A DNA stretch of 64,000 bases from Glebionis coronaria (Eukaryota; Streptophyta; Magnoliopsida; Asterales; Asteraceae): positions 572,133,469 through 572,197,468 of the forward strand of contig CM046876.1 in the NCBI GenBank assembly GCA_025667525.1, given 5' to 3'. This document shows, in pieces, positions 44,084-56,258 of the stretch (position 1 is its first letter; every line of letters begins with the position of its first letter). The notes under the pieces were generated by a model. It searched no databases, was not told where the DNA came from, and worked only from the letters and a program-made list of their open reading frames with translations. The translations under genes and the position numbers were made by a program.

Positions 44084-47000
44084 TGTGTTTTCTTTATGTG
44101 CAGGGCATTCAGAAGAAGATCAAGGATTATGGATACTGGGATAGTGGATGCTCAAGGCACATGACAGGGAAGGAAGACTATCTGACTAATTTCTCTCCTA
44201 TTCAAGATGGTGATAAGGTATACTTTGGAGGGGGCTATGGCACCATCACAGGAAAAGGAACCCTTGTCATCAACAATCTACGGTTTGAGAATGTCTTCCT
44301 GGTAAAAGAACTGGATTATAATTTGTTTAGTGTATCACAAGTGTGTGATAACAAAAATAAGGTTCTTTTCACAGATACTGAGTGCTTGGTGTTAAGCAAA
44401 GATTATAAGCTTCCTGAGGAAAAATACATAGATTTTAGAACACCAAGGCATAAAGACATATATAATGTGAATCTTAATGGAATTAAGATAAATAATAAAA
44501 TGTCATGTCTGTATGCTAAAGCCTCAGTAGATGAAAGTAATCTTTGGCACAGGAGATTAGGGCACATAAACTTTAAGAATATCAATAGACTTGTGAGACT
44601 TGGTTTAGTTGATGGCTTGCCTGAAAAGGCTTTCCACAATGACCACACTTGTGTTGCATGTCTTAAGGGCAAGCAGCACAAGGTCTCATTCAGGTCTAAA
44701 CAGGTGCACTCTAGTTCTAAACCACTTCACTTATTGCATATGGACCTCTTTGGTCCAACTAATATAGAAAGTTTGAAGGGTAAATCATATTGTTTTGTTA
44801 TCACTGATGATTATTCCAGGTTTACATGGACTTTCTTTTTAGCCAAGAAAAGTGAAACTGCTCAAAGTCTGATTAATTTCATTACCCAGATTGAAAAGAA
44901 GAATGGTAATGAGGTCAAAATTATTAGAAGTGACAATGGGGGTGAGTTTAGAAATCAGTTGTTAGATGATTTTTGTGCCAAGAAAGGGATTACTAGGCAG
45001 TTTAGCATAGCTAGAACCCCACAGCAAAATGGGGTTGCTGAAAGGAAGAATAGAACCCTTATTGAAGCAGCCAGAACCATGTTGGCTGATGCCCACTTTC
45101 CTATAGCCTTTTGGGCTGAAGCTGTTAACACAGCTTGTTATGTTCAAAATAGGGCATTGGTCAACAAAATACATAATAAGACACCTTATGAATTACTTTG
45201 GGGAAGGAAGCCAAATATTGGCTTTCTCAAGCCTTTTGGTTGTCATGTAGTTGTTTTAGAAACTAGTGAGGCCCTAGGTAAATTTGATTCAAAAGGTGAT
45301 GAAGGCTACTTCATGGGTTATTCAGTGCAGAGCAAAGGATATAGGGTTTACATTAAAAAGGAAAAACGTATACTTGAAAAAGTACATGTTAGGTTTTTAG
45401 AGAGTAAACCTAGTGATCCTGAAAGTGGTCCAAATTGGTTGTTTGACTTAGAACCTTTATCTAGAGCTTTAAATTATATGCCTGTTACTGATCCAGACAT
45501 TGTGAAGGTAACTTCAAGTGTTTTGGAAAAGAGAATTGGTAATGTTTCAGGTATACAGGTTGCTAAGGAGGATGGACCACCAGCAGTTAAATCATCTCCC
45601 ACACAAGAATATGTTACACTTCCTATATGGACAGATGAGTATTATGCTGCTGCTGCTGCTAGAAAAGATAATGGTGGTGTTCAAACACCACCAAATACAA
45701 ACATGCATGGTTCTTCAGGCGCTGACAAAGGGAAATCAAGCGCTGACAAGAGCAATTCAGACGCTGATGGATCAGACGCTGACACAAACAGTTCAAGCGT
45801 TGTTAGCCCAAACGCTGACAAACAAGGTTCAGACTTTGACAACACCTTTGCACATCTCTTCTCTTCACATTTTGAACAAGGTGGACCTTCCAATGTCCAT
45901 GAAGAGATTCATGTTGATCAAAGAGAGTCTGATGAAGAAGATATTGGCAACATGGAGCGTGAAGTTGAGGACACCAGACTTTTTGAAGGAGGAGTTCTCA
46001 CTTCCACAGCAAAGGATCACCCCACATCTCAGATCATTGGTGATGTTATGGCTCCAGTTCAGACAAGAAGATCCCATCAAAGTCTTGGTGGATTTATTGC
46101 CAATATACACAAGAAGGTTGATACCCCTCTTGTACAAGCATGTTTGTTTGCCTGTTTTCTATCACAAGCAGAACCCAAGAAGATTTTTGATGCTCTCAAA
46201 GAACCTAGTTGGGTGGAAGCAATGCAGGATGAGCTTCACCAATTTGCTATACAAGATGTTTGGGAGCTGGTTGATTGTCCTAGATATGTGAGACCAATTG
46301 GGACACGATGGGTTCTAAGAAACAAGAAAGATGAAAGAGGCATTGTGGTCAGAAACAAGGCACGTTTGGTAGCTCAGGGATATACACAAGAGGAAGGCAT
46401 AGATTATGAAGAAGTTTTTGCTCCAGTAGCAAGAATTGAAGCTATAAGAATTTTTCTAGCTTATGCCTCTTGCATGAACTTCACTGTTTATCAAATGGAT
46501 GTGAAGAGTGCTTTCCTCTATGGAACAATTGTTGAGGAAGTATACGTTATGCAACCTCCTGGTTTTGAAGATCCTGAGAATCCAGACAAGGTTTATAGAG
46601 TGAAGAAAGCTATGTATGGACTTCACCAAGCCCCTAGAGCATGGTATGGTACCTTGTCTACATATCTGGTGGACAATGGATTCAAGAGGGGCACCATAGA
46701 TCAGACACTATTTACAAAGAAGAAAGGAAAACATGTGTTGCTTGTGCAGGTCTATGTTGATGACATCATTTTTGGGTCTACTGATCCAAAAATGAGTGAG
46801 GACTTTTCCAAGCTCATGACAGATAAATTCAAGATGAGTGCCATGGGTGAGATGAACTTCTTTCTAGGTTTACAAGTTCAGCAGAAAGAAGATGGTATCT
46901 TCATTTCCCAAGACAAGTATGTAGCTGAAATCTTGAAGAAATATGGTTTTTCTCCACATGAAAAGGATGCTTCCACTCCTATGGATAGGGAACACCCTTG

Positions 47001-47700
47001 GGGAAAGATTGGAGCTGGAAAGGATGTGGATGTTAGGCACTATAGATCAATGATTGGCTCATTGATGTATCTTACAGCCTCCAGACCTGACATCATGTTT
47101 GCTGTGTGTGCTTGTGCACGCCATCAAGTGACTCCCAAAGAATGTCACCTTTTTGCTGTGAAAAGAATTTTTAGGTACCTACGATGTTATCCAGATCTTG
47201 GCTTGTGGTACCCAAAAGATTCTCCATCGGACCTTATTGCATATTCAGACAGTGACTATGGTGGTGACAAGTTTGATAGGAAATCCACAACTGGTGGATG
47301 CCAATTTCTTGGGAGTAGATTGATATCTTGGCAATGCAAGAAACAAACAGTGGTGGCAAACTCTACAACTGAAGCAGAATATGTGGCTGCAGCTGCTTGT
47401 TGTGGACAAGTCTTATGGATTCAGAACCAGCTGTTGGATTATGGGTATAATTTTATGCATACCAAGATTTTTGTAGACAATAACAGTACTTTATGCATTA
47501 TTAAAAATCCTGTACATCATTCTAAAACCAAACACATAGAAATTAGGCATCATTTTATAAGAGATTGCTTTGAGAAAGGTTTAATACAACCAGATAGGGT
47601 AGCCACAGAAGATAATGTGGCTGATTTATTAACTAAACCTTTTGATGCTGGAAGATTTCAATATTTGGTAACAAATATTGGAATGGTTAATCTCACTTAA
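44083..47700 (+). CDS. pol: Copia-2 Pol polyprotein, intact
   Basis: The start is the ATG in TAATG overlapping the gag stop; the frame is also open about 20 bases upstream but without an ATG. About 1,205 codons. Protease D-S-G lies near residue 20 ([11 protein letters not shown]). The integrase zinc region has H-x-H and C-V-A-C-L-K-G-K. The integrase core has catalytic D (TDDYSRF, about 240), D (RSDNGGEF) and E (NGVAERKNR). A linker carries repeated A-D-K/D-A-D units (about 545-590). Reverse transcriptase starts near [11 protein letters not shown] and has YVDD near 890. RNase H has YSDSDYGGD (about 1055) and EAEYVAA, with the usual [10 protein letters not shown] end. All catalytic residues I can check are present. 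Translation presumably needs reinitiation or frameshifting from gag. Confidence 0.95.
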   Translation: MCFLYVQGIQKKIKDYGYWDSGCSRHMTGKEDYLTNFSPIQDGDKVYFGGGYGTITGKGTLVINNLRFENVFLVKELDYNLFSVSQVCDNKNKVLFTDTECLVLSKDYKLPEEKYIDFRTPRHKDIYNVNLNGIKINNKMSCLYAKASVDESNLWHRRLGHINFKNINRLVRLGLVDGLPEKAFHNDHTCVACLKGKQHKVSFRSKQVHSSSKPLHLLHMDLFGPTNIESLKGKSYCFVITDDYSRFTWTFFLAKKSETAQSLINFITQIEKKNGNEVKIIRSDNGGEFRNQLLDDFCAKKGITRQFSIARTPQQNGVAERKNRTLIEAARTMLADAHFPIAFWAEAVNTACYVQNRALVNKIHNKTPYELLWGRKPNIGFLKPFGCHVVVLETSEALGKFDSKGDEGYFMGYSVQSKGYRVYIKKEKRILEKVHVRFLESKPSDPESGPNWLFDLEPLSRALNYMPVTDPDIVKVTSSVLEKRIGNVSGIQVAKEDGPPAVKSSPTQEYVTLPIWTDEYYAAAAARKDNGGVQTPPNTNMHGSSGADKGKSSADKSNSDADGSDADTNSSSVVSPNADKQGSDFDNTFAHLFSSHFEQGGPSNVHEEIHVDQRESDEEDIGNMEREVEDTRLFEGGVLTSTAKDHPTSQIIGDVMAPVQTRRSHQSLGGFIANIHKKVDTPLVQACLFACFLSQAEPKKIFDALKEPSWVEAMQDELHQFAIQDVWELVDCPRYVRPIGTRWVLRNKKDERGIVVRNKARLVAQGYTQEEGIDYEEVFAPVARIEAIRIFLAYASCMNFTVYQMDVKSAFLYGTIVEEVYVMQPPGFEDPENPDKVYRVKKAMYGLHQAPRAWYGTLSTYLVDNGFKRGTIDQTLFTKKKGKHVLLVQVYVDDIIFGSTDPKMSEDFSKLMTDKFKMSAMGEMNFFLGLQVQQKEDGIFISQDKYVAEILKKYGFSPHEKDASTPMDREHPWGKIGAGKDVDVRHYRSMIGSLMYLTASRPDIMFAVCACARHQVTPKECHLFAVKRIFRYLRCYPDLGLWYPKDSPSDLIAYSDSDYGGDKFDRKSTTGGCQFLGSRLISWQCKKQTVVANSTTEAEYVAAAACCGQVLWIQNQLLDYGYNFMHTKIFVDNNSTLCIIKNPVHHSKTKHIEIRHHFIRDCFEKGLIQPDRVATEDNVADLLTKPFDAGRFQYLVTNIGMVNLT

Positions 47701-48952
47701 TATGTGTTTTGGAATCTTTTTGTAAAAGTATGTACAGGATAATGCATTGTTATTAGTCTTTGTGATGACTTAGATTTTTCCACTTTATTTTTCTAACACT
47801 GACAAAGGTAAATGCAACGCTGTCAAGTGTTATTTTGCCGTTGTTAGAGATATTATTGTCTAACGCTGACAAGAGTTCCTACAACGCTGATAAGTGTTGT
47901 TGAAACGCTGTCAGCAACAAATGTTAGTTTTGTGGTTTTAATCTAAATGTGTAGGTGGTGGTAGCTTTATGCCATTGGATACAGAGTTGCTTATGGATCT
48001 TTGAAGAGATATTTGGACATGTTTTTGTTTATGGATGATGGTTGGAATATTTATATTTTTATCTTGACATAAATTTTTAATGTTCATATATATTTTGAGA
48101 AACTCATGTATCATAGTTTGAGGGGAGGTTTAAGGAACCTTTAGGACTCTTGGGTATTCTTATAATACTCTCATCACAATTCTAGATTGTGTCCACAGGT
48201 GAGTATGGGTTAGTTTTACTAAACCATGAGGCACTGTAGCATGCAAAGTTGATAAACTATGCATGCTGCCAAGACATTTTTGGCCTAGAATTGGTTGTGG
48301 TCTGATGGGAGACTTGGGAATACTTTGGTTATGGGTTTACCAGGGAGTTACAAAGAGTTTTATGAAATAACTTTGTTGGTAACTATTTTGGTTAGCAAGG
48401 GACACTAGAGGTCATTTGTGTCTATCTTGCTTAAGCAAGTGTGCATAAATGGACAGTGCTTGCCGCCCAGTAATTATTATCAACTTGTAAGATATTTCCC
48501 TTAGGATAAATTACTTTGTTAAGGTCTTTTTCTTTTTAAAATATTTTTATTTTTAGACGCTGACAAGTTTTTCTCCAAACGCTGTTACGTCCAATCGTGA
48601 CGCTGACAAGGCTTTAGGCAAACGCTGACAAGAAAATATAGCCGTTGGGCGCTGATGGGCTCTTTTTGACCGTTGACACCTAGTGGGCCCTACCCAGTTG
48701 TTATTTTTGACTAATCTTTGGCCGTAATTTTGGGGAGTTGTTACTTTTAATTAATGCATGAGATAAGTTATATTTGATTCAATATTTTCATCATTGCTTT
48801 TTGAATATAACTGCCTCAGTTTTGACCAATCAAAATCATGCATCTCTCCTATAAATTTGGCTAATCCTTTTATTCTGGGTATTCATATTTTCTTGTCTAA
48901 CATTTTTCTCCTAGATTTTTCCCATATCACATAACCTAAACAGCTTTCAAAC
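47701..48952 (+). promoter_or_regulatory. Copia-2 pol-ORF3 spacer with internal promoter
   Basis: No ORF. Motif groups lie at 47810-47925 and 48556-48680. TATAAAT at 48850-48856 lies about 100 bp before the ORF3 ATG, with CCTATAAATTTGG conserved in Copia-1. The segment around 48100-48480 is also conserved between copies. Activity inferred. Confidence 0.65.
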
Positions 48953-49894
48953 ATGGCACCGAAGTTCAACTCAAAGAATTTAACATTGGAGTTCAAGAGC
49001 CAACACAATATGGTAGCTTACTTGACTGCTGAGGATGATTTGTTTCCTCAGTATTCACAAATGGTGGCATTTTTAAATGCATCCTATCTAAGGTATGCAC
49101 TTTCTCATACACCATTAGTCCCTGTCGCACACATTAGACAGTTTTGGAACAATGTTAGTTCCACAACAGCTAATGGAGTGACCACATTAACATCTACTGT
49201 TCATGGAAGAACATGGGTGGTCACTGAAGCCTTGGTTCGCCAAGCTTTGCGTCTTGATGACGCTGATGGTGTGACTACCCTTGCCATTGCAACAATAGAA
49301 CAAGGTCTTAGGGAATTGGGTTATCCTATTCCTGCTGATGTCACTTTAAATAAATATCATAAGCAGGAATTTCCCTCTGACTGGAAATATTTGATACATG
49401 TCCTTTTACAATGCTTAAGTCCAAAATGTACTTCTTTTAATAAAATAGACAGGTCAATTGCAAGTGCTTTGGTTTGTATAACACGTGGGCTTAAGTATAA
49501 TTTTTCAAAAATGATTTTTGAAGGGATGTGTAAAAATAAGGGAAGTAAAATGACTTTGGCTTACCCTAGATTTTTGCAAATGGTCTTTGATTTACAAGAA
49601 TATTGTTCTAGGGATCATGACACTTTTTATGAGATCCCTAAACAACAGAAAACCATTTTTGCTAAAATGAGCTCCACAAATGAATCCATACCTCTTACCC
49701 AACCAATGCTTGAAGTAATTCAGGCTGCTCAACCACAACCACAACCAGAACCTGAACCTCAACTTGAGCCTATTCATGAACCGTTACCTTCACCAGAAAC
49801 CATGGACATTGACCAACCCAGCGCTGACACTCAAAATGTTGGCGCTGACACAGGCAATCACCAACATAAGAAGTTTTTGCAAGATTCCTCCTAA
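48953..49894 (+). pseudogene. Copia-2 ORF3, C-terminally deleted
   Basis: ATG 48953 (MAPKFNS) opens a 313-codon frame covering the conserved N-terminal domain (YLRYALS, HIRQFW, Y-P-R-F-L-Q-M-V-F) and the start of the Pro/Gln-rich linker with S-A-D-T and G-A-D-T units. It then joins, after a deletion of roughly 2 kb relative to Copia-1, to a short tail ending LQDSS just before the polypurine tract. The frame across the Copia-1 frameshift site is intact here, which shows that the Copia-1 break is a lesion. Function unknown; related N-terminal domains occur in extra ORFs of Asteraceae retrotransposons. Confidence 0.82.
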
Positions 49895-49940
49895 GCCTTA
49901 AAGTTTTTATTCAGAAACTTGATCATTGGAATGGATATCA

Positions 49941-49955
49941 AGTTTAGGGGAGGAT
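49941..49955 (+). promoter_or_regulatory. Copia-2 polypurine tract
   Basis: AGTTTAGGGGAGGAT directly before the 3' LTR; same tract as in Copia-1. Confidence 0.85.
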
Positions 49956-50488
49956 TGTTGGGAATAAAATATGGGTCAGTTCACTAGACGCTGATAAGAA
50001 GAATGTCAACGCTGATAGGATGACATTGGACGCTGACAGCCAAGCGTTGACATTGAAGAAGTCAACGCTGACAGCCTTGAAGATTGACACTGATGGAATA
50101 TCTTCATACGAATCTTTTGTTTATTTGTTTCTTTAATTATGTATGGTAAAGATAAGCACAACATTGTATTTTCTATTATTATCTTTACCTAGAATAGTTG
50201 ATTCGTAGCTTATTGTACAAGACTTCTTGTTCTATAAAAGAAGATCTTTTAGGTTAAAGTAATATATCAGTTTTCATAAGTATTCGCAAGTTAAACCTCT
50301 TTCATTGTAATCAAGCACGATTATTCTAATACAAGTGAAAGTTTGTTTAACATCTTTGTGTTTTAGATCAAGTGTTAATTCCGCATAACACTTTGTTACT
50401 TTACTCATAAGCAAAGGTTTCTCTACGTGTAGTACTTGATCTAATCTCGTATACACAAAGCTTAATCGATCTAAGTTTGGGATCAACA
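49956..50488 (+). repeat. Copia-2 3' LTR
   Basis: 533 bp, TG...CA, full-length version with about six TGTCARCG-type motifs near its start and TATAAAAG near 50233. Followed by TSD GATGC (50489-50493). Confidence 0.93.
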
Positions 50489-50493
50489 GATGC

Positions 50494-52555
50494 CTCTAAT
50501 TAAATGGTAATGGGTAGGAGGGATCAGCTCCTTGTGAAGGATGCAAGGCACACACCACATTCACCATGAAATCCTGACTGACACTGTACCTAGGATGCAC
50601 CCATACGCCCCACATGATAATATAATAATAAAGTCCAAATAAACTGAAAGGGACGCCACGAGCTATCACTCCGCCGTGGTGAAGTCATAACACTAGTGCC
50701 TCTAGTGTTATGGTTATGGTACCTCCATAACTAGGTGAAACTGGCATGCATGTATATGGCTAAGGTAATTAATAAACATAAGCATTTAAATCTGTAACTA
50801 CTAGGGAAAACAGTTGGCTGCATACGTGAAATACTAATAAAGGAAGATGTTGTCCTTACTGAAGTACGGGAAATCCGTACCTTGTGTCCAGTAGAAGCTA
50901 ACGGAAATGCTGATGAACATACTCCGCCTTGACGGATAGTACTACATAAGAATTGGAACGTGTATGAGTTGTCTGAATTACATGTGTTTTACTGGTTCTG
51001 TGAGTTGTTAGCTTATTATCCATGTTAAGTCATGTTGTAACTGATTTAAGTGTTAATCTGTTGTTATTCTTGTATTCCGTTGTTCATTATTCATGTAGTA
51101 TGGTATTATAATACTTGTATTGTAATACTAAGTAACTTCCTAAAAAGAGCAGGTTTCCATAAATAGTAAGTTTCTAAAAATAGAAAGTTTCCAAAAATAG
51201 TAATTTTCCATAATTAGAAATAAGCTGGATTATTAATGTTAAGTAAAGTTTAATTAGTAAAATATTAGTCGTGGTTCAGATATTATAGCTTATTAATTAA
51301 ATAACTTGGTTAATAAATTAAACTATACATTATAAGAATTTAATTAAAAATACATATTTTAATTAAATTAAGCTAAGTAAAATACTTAGGTTATACATGA
51401 AATTTTAATTTTAATATTTAACCTAAGTCATGTATTTAATTAAATTAAGTAGTCTAGGAAATACTTTAATTAAACATATTTTCTGATTTTTAATACTTTC
51501 CCGAAACCCGAACCCGCGATTTAAAATTAACCCGAGCCCGTACCCGTGTGTCATAAGTAAGCCAAGCCAAACACCATTGACAGTGGCTACCCGGCCTAGC
51601 CGGTTGCCACTGTCCGAGTGGTTTACCCGCTGCCGAGCCACGACTAGCCGCTGCCCGAACCCGGTTTACACTGGTTCACACTGGTTCGTGACCGGTTCCC
51701 ACTGTTTTGTTGTCCGGTTCCCACTGTCTAAAATAAAGTCCCACCGAGACCCTATTGGTCTCGGTTGACACACGATACAAACCAAAACCATACCCCGACC
51801 TTGAGTCGGGGTTCCCCTTGGTGCGATCGACCCACAACCAACACAAGCCGAGACCCTTGTGGTCTCGGTGGTGGTGTAAACAGCAAGCCGAGAGCCCCTT
51901 GGCTCTCGGTGGTGTCTCGGCCGAACCAAAACCCGAACCAAACAACCCCCTCATTGATATCCTTGATTAATTAACATGTTTTTATGATTTGTTCTTGACT
52001 TTAATACATGAAATCATAAAAAGAAAAATAAAAAGAAGGAAAAAGAAAGGTGTATGATTATACTAATCGCGTAGTTGTTTATGGTTTTCAAACACGAACA
52101 CAAACACATAAACCTTGAAGATCAAAACTCACAAACACCCCCTTTGGTGTCCTTGTTGGTCGACGGCAGAGAGAGAGAGGGAGCAGGGTTTCTTACTTTT
52201 TGTGTAACCTAAAATATGATAAAAAGGTTTCCTTTGTTTTTACTTAACATGGGTTTTCAATGGGTCATGGACCAAAGCCCATCTCTTCCTTTCTTTCTCT
52301 CCTAGCCGCGGCCTAAAGGGAGCCCAACAGGGAACCCGTAACTTTCTAAGTTAAATATTATGGTCGTGTACGTTCATGTTTATCGTGAATTTATATGTCG
52401 TGGGCGTAACACATTTAATATATATACGTACTTACATGTTATTAAATATCGTGACACGTGAGTTATATTATAAATGGAAAGTTTTAAATTTATCCTATTT
52501 TCGTGTGTTCACTGTTCATGTGTACTGTTCATAATATTTAAATGCGGGTTTTACA
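50494..52555 (-). repeat. Gypsy A 3' LTR, right part
   Basis: Continues the LTR after Copia-2 and ends ...TTTTACA at 52555. A minus-strand purine tract (CTTTTAGAGGGGAAGAGT) lies immediately beyond. It contains four short AT-rich units (about 51150-51220) and a hairpin cluster (51591-51909). Confidence 0.8.
51591..51909. repeat. Cluster of short perfect hairpins in the Gypsy A LTR
   Basis: CCGGC/GCCGG (51591-51603), CCGAGACC/GGTCTCGG (51744-51764), CCCCGAC/GTCGGGG (51793-51811), CCGAGACC/GGTCTCGG (51848-51868) and CCGAGAGCC/GGCTCTCGG (51888-51909). Loops are 3-5 bases. The interval also has repeated CCGGTTCCCACTG text. Confidence 0.8.
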
Positions 52556-52626
52556 ACTCTTCCCCTCTAAAAGAACAATTCCTCCTCAAATTGGAGAAAA
52601 TATAAACTGAAAGAAACATACCCGAA

Positions 52627-55600
52627 TCAGAACTGGAAATGAGGGTAAGAAGCCCGTATAGACTCCTCCGTCTCCCAAGTGGCTTCCCACTCAGGATGAT
52701 CCCTCCAGAGGATTTTGATGAAAGGGATCGTCTTCCTCCGCATGACACGATCTTGTCGCCCCAGAACTCTCTCGGGTTCTTTAAAATATGAAAGATACTC
52801 TCGAATCTGATCAAGCGGATACTGGACTACATGGACTGGATGATAGTTGTATCCTCTGATTAAGGACACATGGAACACGTTGTGAATGTGTGATAGCTGA
52901 GGCGGTAACGCTAAACGATATGACACTTCACTAACACATTCTATGATGTCGAACGGTCCGATGAAGCGAGGGCTGAGCTTCCCTTTGATTCCAAAACGTT
53001 TAACTCCACGTGCAGGTGATACCTTGAGGAAAACGTGATCAACTACATTGAAAGATACATCTCTATGACATTTATCAGCATAGCTCTTCTGGCGAGCACG
53101 ATCCTCTTGAATCTTCGCCTTAGCGACAGTGACCTTCTCATTGGTCACCTCAATCATCTCTGGACCCTCAATCAGTCGTTCGCCCACATGATCCCAATAG
53201 ATTGGGCGCGACACTTCCTTTCATACAACATCTCGAAAGGTGCACACTTGATGCTAGCGTGCCAGCTGTTGTTGTATGCAAACCCCACTAGATAGATATA
53301 ATCATCCCAGCTTCCTGTCTACTCTAGAGCACACGCCCGCAACATGTCCTCCAATGTCTTAATGGTACGTTCCGACTGTCCGTCGGTCTGAGGATGAAAG
53401 GCAGTGCTGAGCTTAAGTCTGGTGCCCCAAGCTTTCTATAGACTCTGCCAGAAACGTGATGTGAAACGGGGATCTCTGTTAGAGATGATTTTTGATGGAG
53501 TACCATACAGTCTCATGATCTCCTTCTAAAAAGTGTCTGTCAATTTGCTGACCAGATGCTCCTTGCGGATCGGAAGAAAATGAGCAGATTTAGTCAATCT
53601 ATCAACAATAACCTAGATGGCGTCGTTCTTCCTCTGAGTCACAGGAAGACCAGTAACAAAATCCATGGAGATTTTGTCCCATTTCCACGCTGGAATATCC
53701 AATGGTTGTAGTAAACCACTAGCTCACTAGTGTTCGATCTTAACCTGCTGGCAGATCATACATTTAGAAACGAAGGTGGCAACATCCTGCTTCATACCAC
53801 TCCACCAAAAATGCTGCTTGATGTCGTGGTACATCTTGGTAGAACCAGGATGTATGGTAAATGGAGAGCTGTAAGCTTTAGTCAGCACAACTTCCCTGAG
53901 TGTAGAGTCATCAGGAACCACTAGTCTAGTGACATGCCATAAGATACCGTCATTGTCAACACGAAACTGCGTCTGCTGATCAAGGTTCTGAATGATAGTT
54001 CAAATCTCGCCATCGTCCTTATGAGCTTCCTTGATCCTAGAATGTAAGTCTGGTTCCACTCTAAGATTCGCCAAATAATCGTGCTGTCCTCATACATAAA
54101 ACTCAATGTCAGTCATCTCTAGGTCACGGATGATCTCCTTTGCAATCCAAATGCTAACAATCATACTCGACCTTCTGCTTAGAGCATCTGCCACCACATT
54201 CGCCTTACCAGGATGGTACTGAATGTTGTTGTCGTAGTCCTTCAATAGCTCTAACCATCTCCTCTGTCTCATGTTCAGTTCCTTCTAGGTGAAGATGTAC
54301 TTGAGACTTTTGTGATCGGTGAATATGTCACATGATTCACCATACAAATAATGTCTCTAGATCTTCAATGCGAAAACAACTGCTGCAAGCTCCAAATCAT
54401 AAGTAGGATAGTTTTCTTCATAAGGTTTCAGCTGCCTGATGTGTATGCAATAACCTTCCCATGTTGCATGAGAACACAACCTAGACCCTTTCCTGAAGTG
54501 TCACTATAGATCTGAAATCCACCTGAGCCAGAGGGGAGAGTAAGAATAGGTGCAATTACTAACTTCTGCTTAAGATCTTCAAAGCTCTTCTCTCGTTCTT
54601 CCGTCCAGACGAATTTCTCTCCTTTCCTCATCAGCTTAGTCAAAGGTAAGGCTAACCGTGAAAAGTTCTCTACCAACCTGCGGTAGTAGCCAGCTAAACC
54701 CAGAAAACTTATGACCTCTGTTGCAGATGTAGGTCTCGGCCATTTGGTGATAGCTTCAACCTTTGCAGGATCCATGGTGATCCCCTCTATAGATACAATA
54801 TAACCCAAAAATGCCACCTTGCTTAACCAGAATTCATACTTGGAGAACTTGGCATACAACTGCTTCTGACGAAGAATCTACAAGACTGTACGAAGGTGTT
54901 CCTTATGTTCCTCTTTGGATTTGGAGAAAATCAGGATGTCATCAATGAACACGATAAAGAACTTGTCCAGAAACTCATGGAAGACACGGTTCATCAAATC
55001 CATGAAGACTGCTGGAGCATTTATGAGTCCGAATGGCATGACTACGAACTCGTAGTGCTCATAACGTGTATGGAAAGCAGTCATAGAGATATCCTGCTCT
55101 TTAACCCGTAACTGATGGTAGCCGGACCTCATATCGATCTTGGAGAAAAGTACCGGTACATCCCATGACGATGCACTGGGATGGATGAAACCTCGTTCCA
55201 GAAGTTCCTGCAGCTGATCTTTTAATTTTTTAAGCTCTATAGGAGCCATAGGATAAGGAGCCTTGGAAATTGGATCTGCACCTGGAATGAGTTCAATTCG
55301 AAACTCGACTTCACGAACAGGTGGTATGCCCGGAAGTTCATCAGGAAAGACGTCAGGAAATTCTGACACAATAGGCTGATCTTGGATCGATGGAGACTCG
55401 GCAGTAATGTCATGAATATTAGCTATGAAGCCCTGACAGCCGTGTGTTCGTAATGCCCGTGCCTCTATGGATGAAATAATTTGTACCGACCTCCATGGCA
55501 GAAAACCATGGTGTATGTACTATGGAGATTTAACATCACCGAAGATAACTCGATAAGTGTGGTAGTCTATTGTAGCCTGGTGTTTGGATAACCAGTCCAT

Positions 55601-55849
55601 GCCCAATATCAAATCAAAATCGCACATGTCCAAAGGAAGTGCGTCAACTATGCGGATCTTATCATCAAATTCTAGGGGAAGATCTTTGTACACCTGGGTG
55701 ATTCGTACAGAGTCCCTAAGTGGCGTGGAAATGCATAAGGCATTATCTACTGGCATAGGGGAAATCCTAACACGTACAACAAAAGTAGTGGATATGACTG
55801 AATGAGTCACTCCAGTATCAAATAGAACACATGCTTCCAACCATTCATA
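52627..55849 (-). pseudogene. pol: Gypsy A pol remnant (protease to chromodomain)
   Basis: Minus-strand pieces in several frames give, in order, protease (LFDTGVTHS, then LILGMDWL), reverse transcriptase ([11 protein letters not shown] intact), RNase H and the DALSRR end, integrase zinc region (C-x2-C before the KIEH-type end near 53730), a badly broken integrase core, and integrase C-terminus with SPRFIGPF. A terminal chromodomain-like segment reads ILWRDHPEWEATWE. Many stops and shifts separate the pieces (for example near 53215-53320, 53510-53725, 54273-54430, 54870). The chromodomain-like end and LTR size fit the Tekay chromoviruses. Confidence 0.85.
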
Positions 55850-56108
55850 AAGAGATTTCCAGTGATGGTACCTGAAGTCTTGTTCGCCTGATCTCTAGTA
55901 GTACTGAACATGCGACAAGAAGTAGGAGGTGGTTTGGTGTCGGCATGTCCAGAGGTGCCTTCTATCTCACCTTGGCGACAATCCTTATGCTGATGGCCTT
56001 GTTGGCCACACTTGAAACAACCACCAATACCTCGGCGATAAACACCAAAATGTCTACGCGAACAAGTAGGGCAGATAGGATGCATGAATCCTCCAGCATG
56101 CGTCCTAG

Positions 56109-56193
56109 CTAGCTGAGAGCATGTTTCAGGATTACATGCATCAGATATGATCGTGGAACATAAACATGATTACATAGAAGGTTTGAAAATTAC
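56109..56193 (-). other. Intron-like segment 3 in Gypsy A gag (85 bp)
   Basis: Begins GTAATTTT, ends CAGCTAG. Removal joins G and CT into an alanine codon and restores the frame into the zinc-knuckle segment. The acceptor could alternatively be four bases upstream, but that choice runs into a stop. Confidence 0.55.
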
Positions 56194-56258
56194 CAGATGA
56201 GGTAGAACGGTTAGGCTGTGAACCTCTACAGTCCTGATCCCTACCGTTGTTATTGTTC

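Larger units (their letters stand above)
40595..50488 (+). mobile_element. Copia-2: second copy of the Copia-1 family
   Basis: LTRs at 40595-41074 (480 bp) and 49956-50488 (533 bp) are flanked by GATGC on both sides. Internal order is the same as in Copia-1. Pol is uninterrupted, gag has one nonsense codon, and ORF3 lost its C-terminal two thirds by deletion. The 5' LTR has a 53-bp deletion beside the TATA box but otherwise differs from the 3' LTR at only about two positions, so insertion is recent. Confidence 0.95.

Noticed and set aside
44062..44085. Canonical -1 slippery heptamer at the gag-pol overlap
   Set aside because: CCCAAAG is present but in the wrong phase for X-XXY-YYZ slippage; TAATG reinitiation or splicing fits better.
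45681..45893. Antisense ORFs over Copia gag and pol (several on either strand)
   Set aside because: They are shadows of the sense coding frames and have no features of their own.
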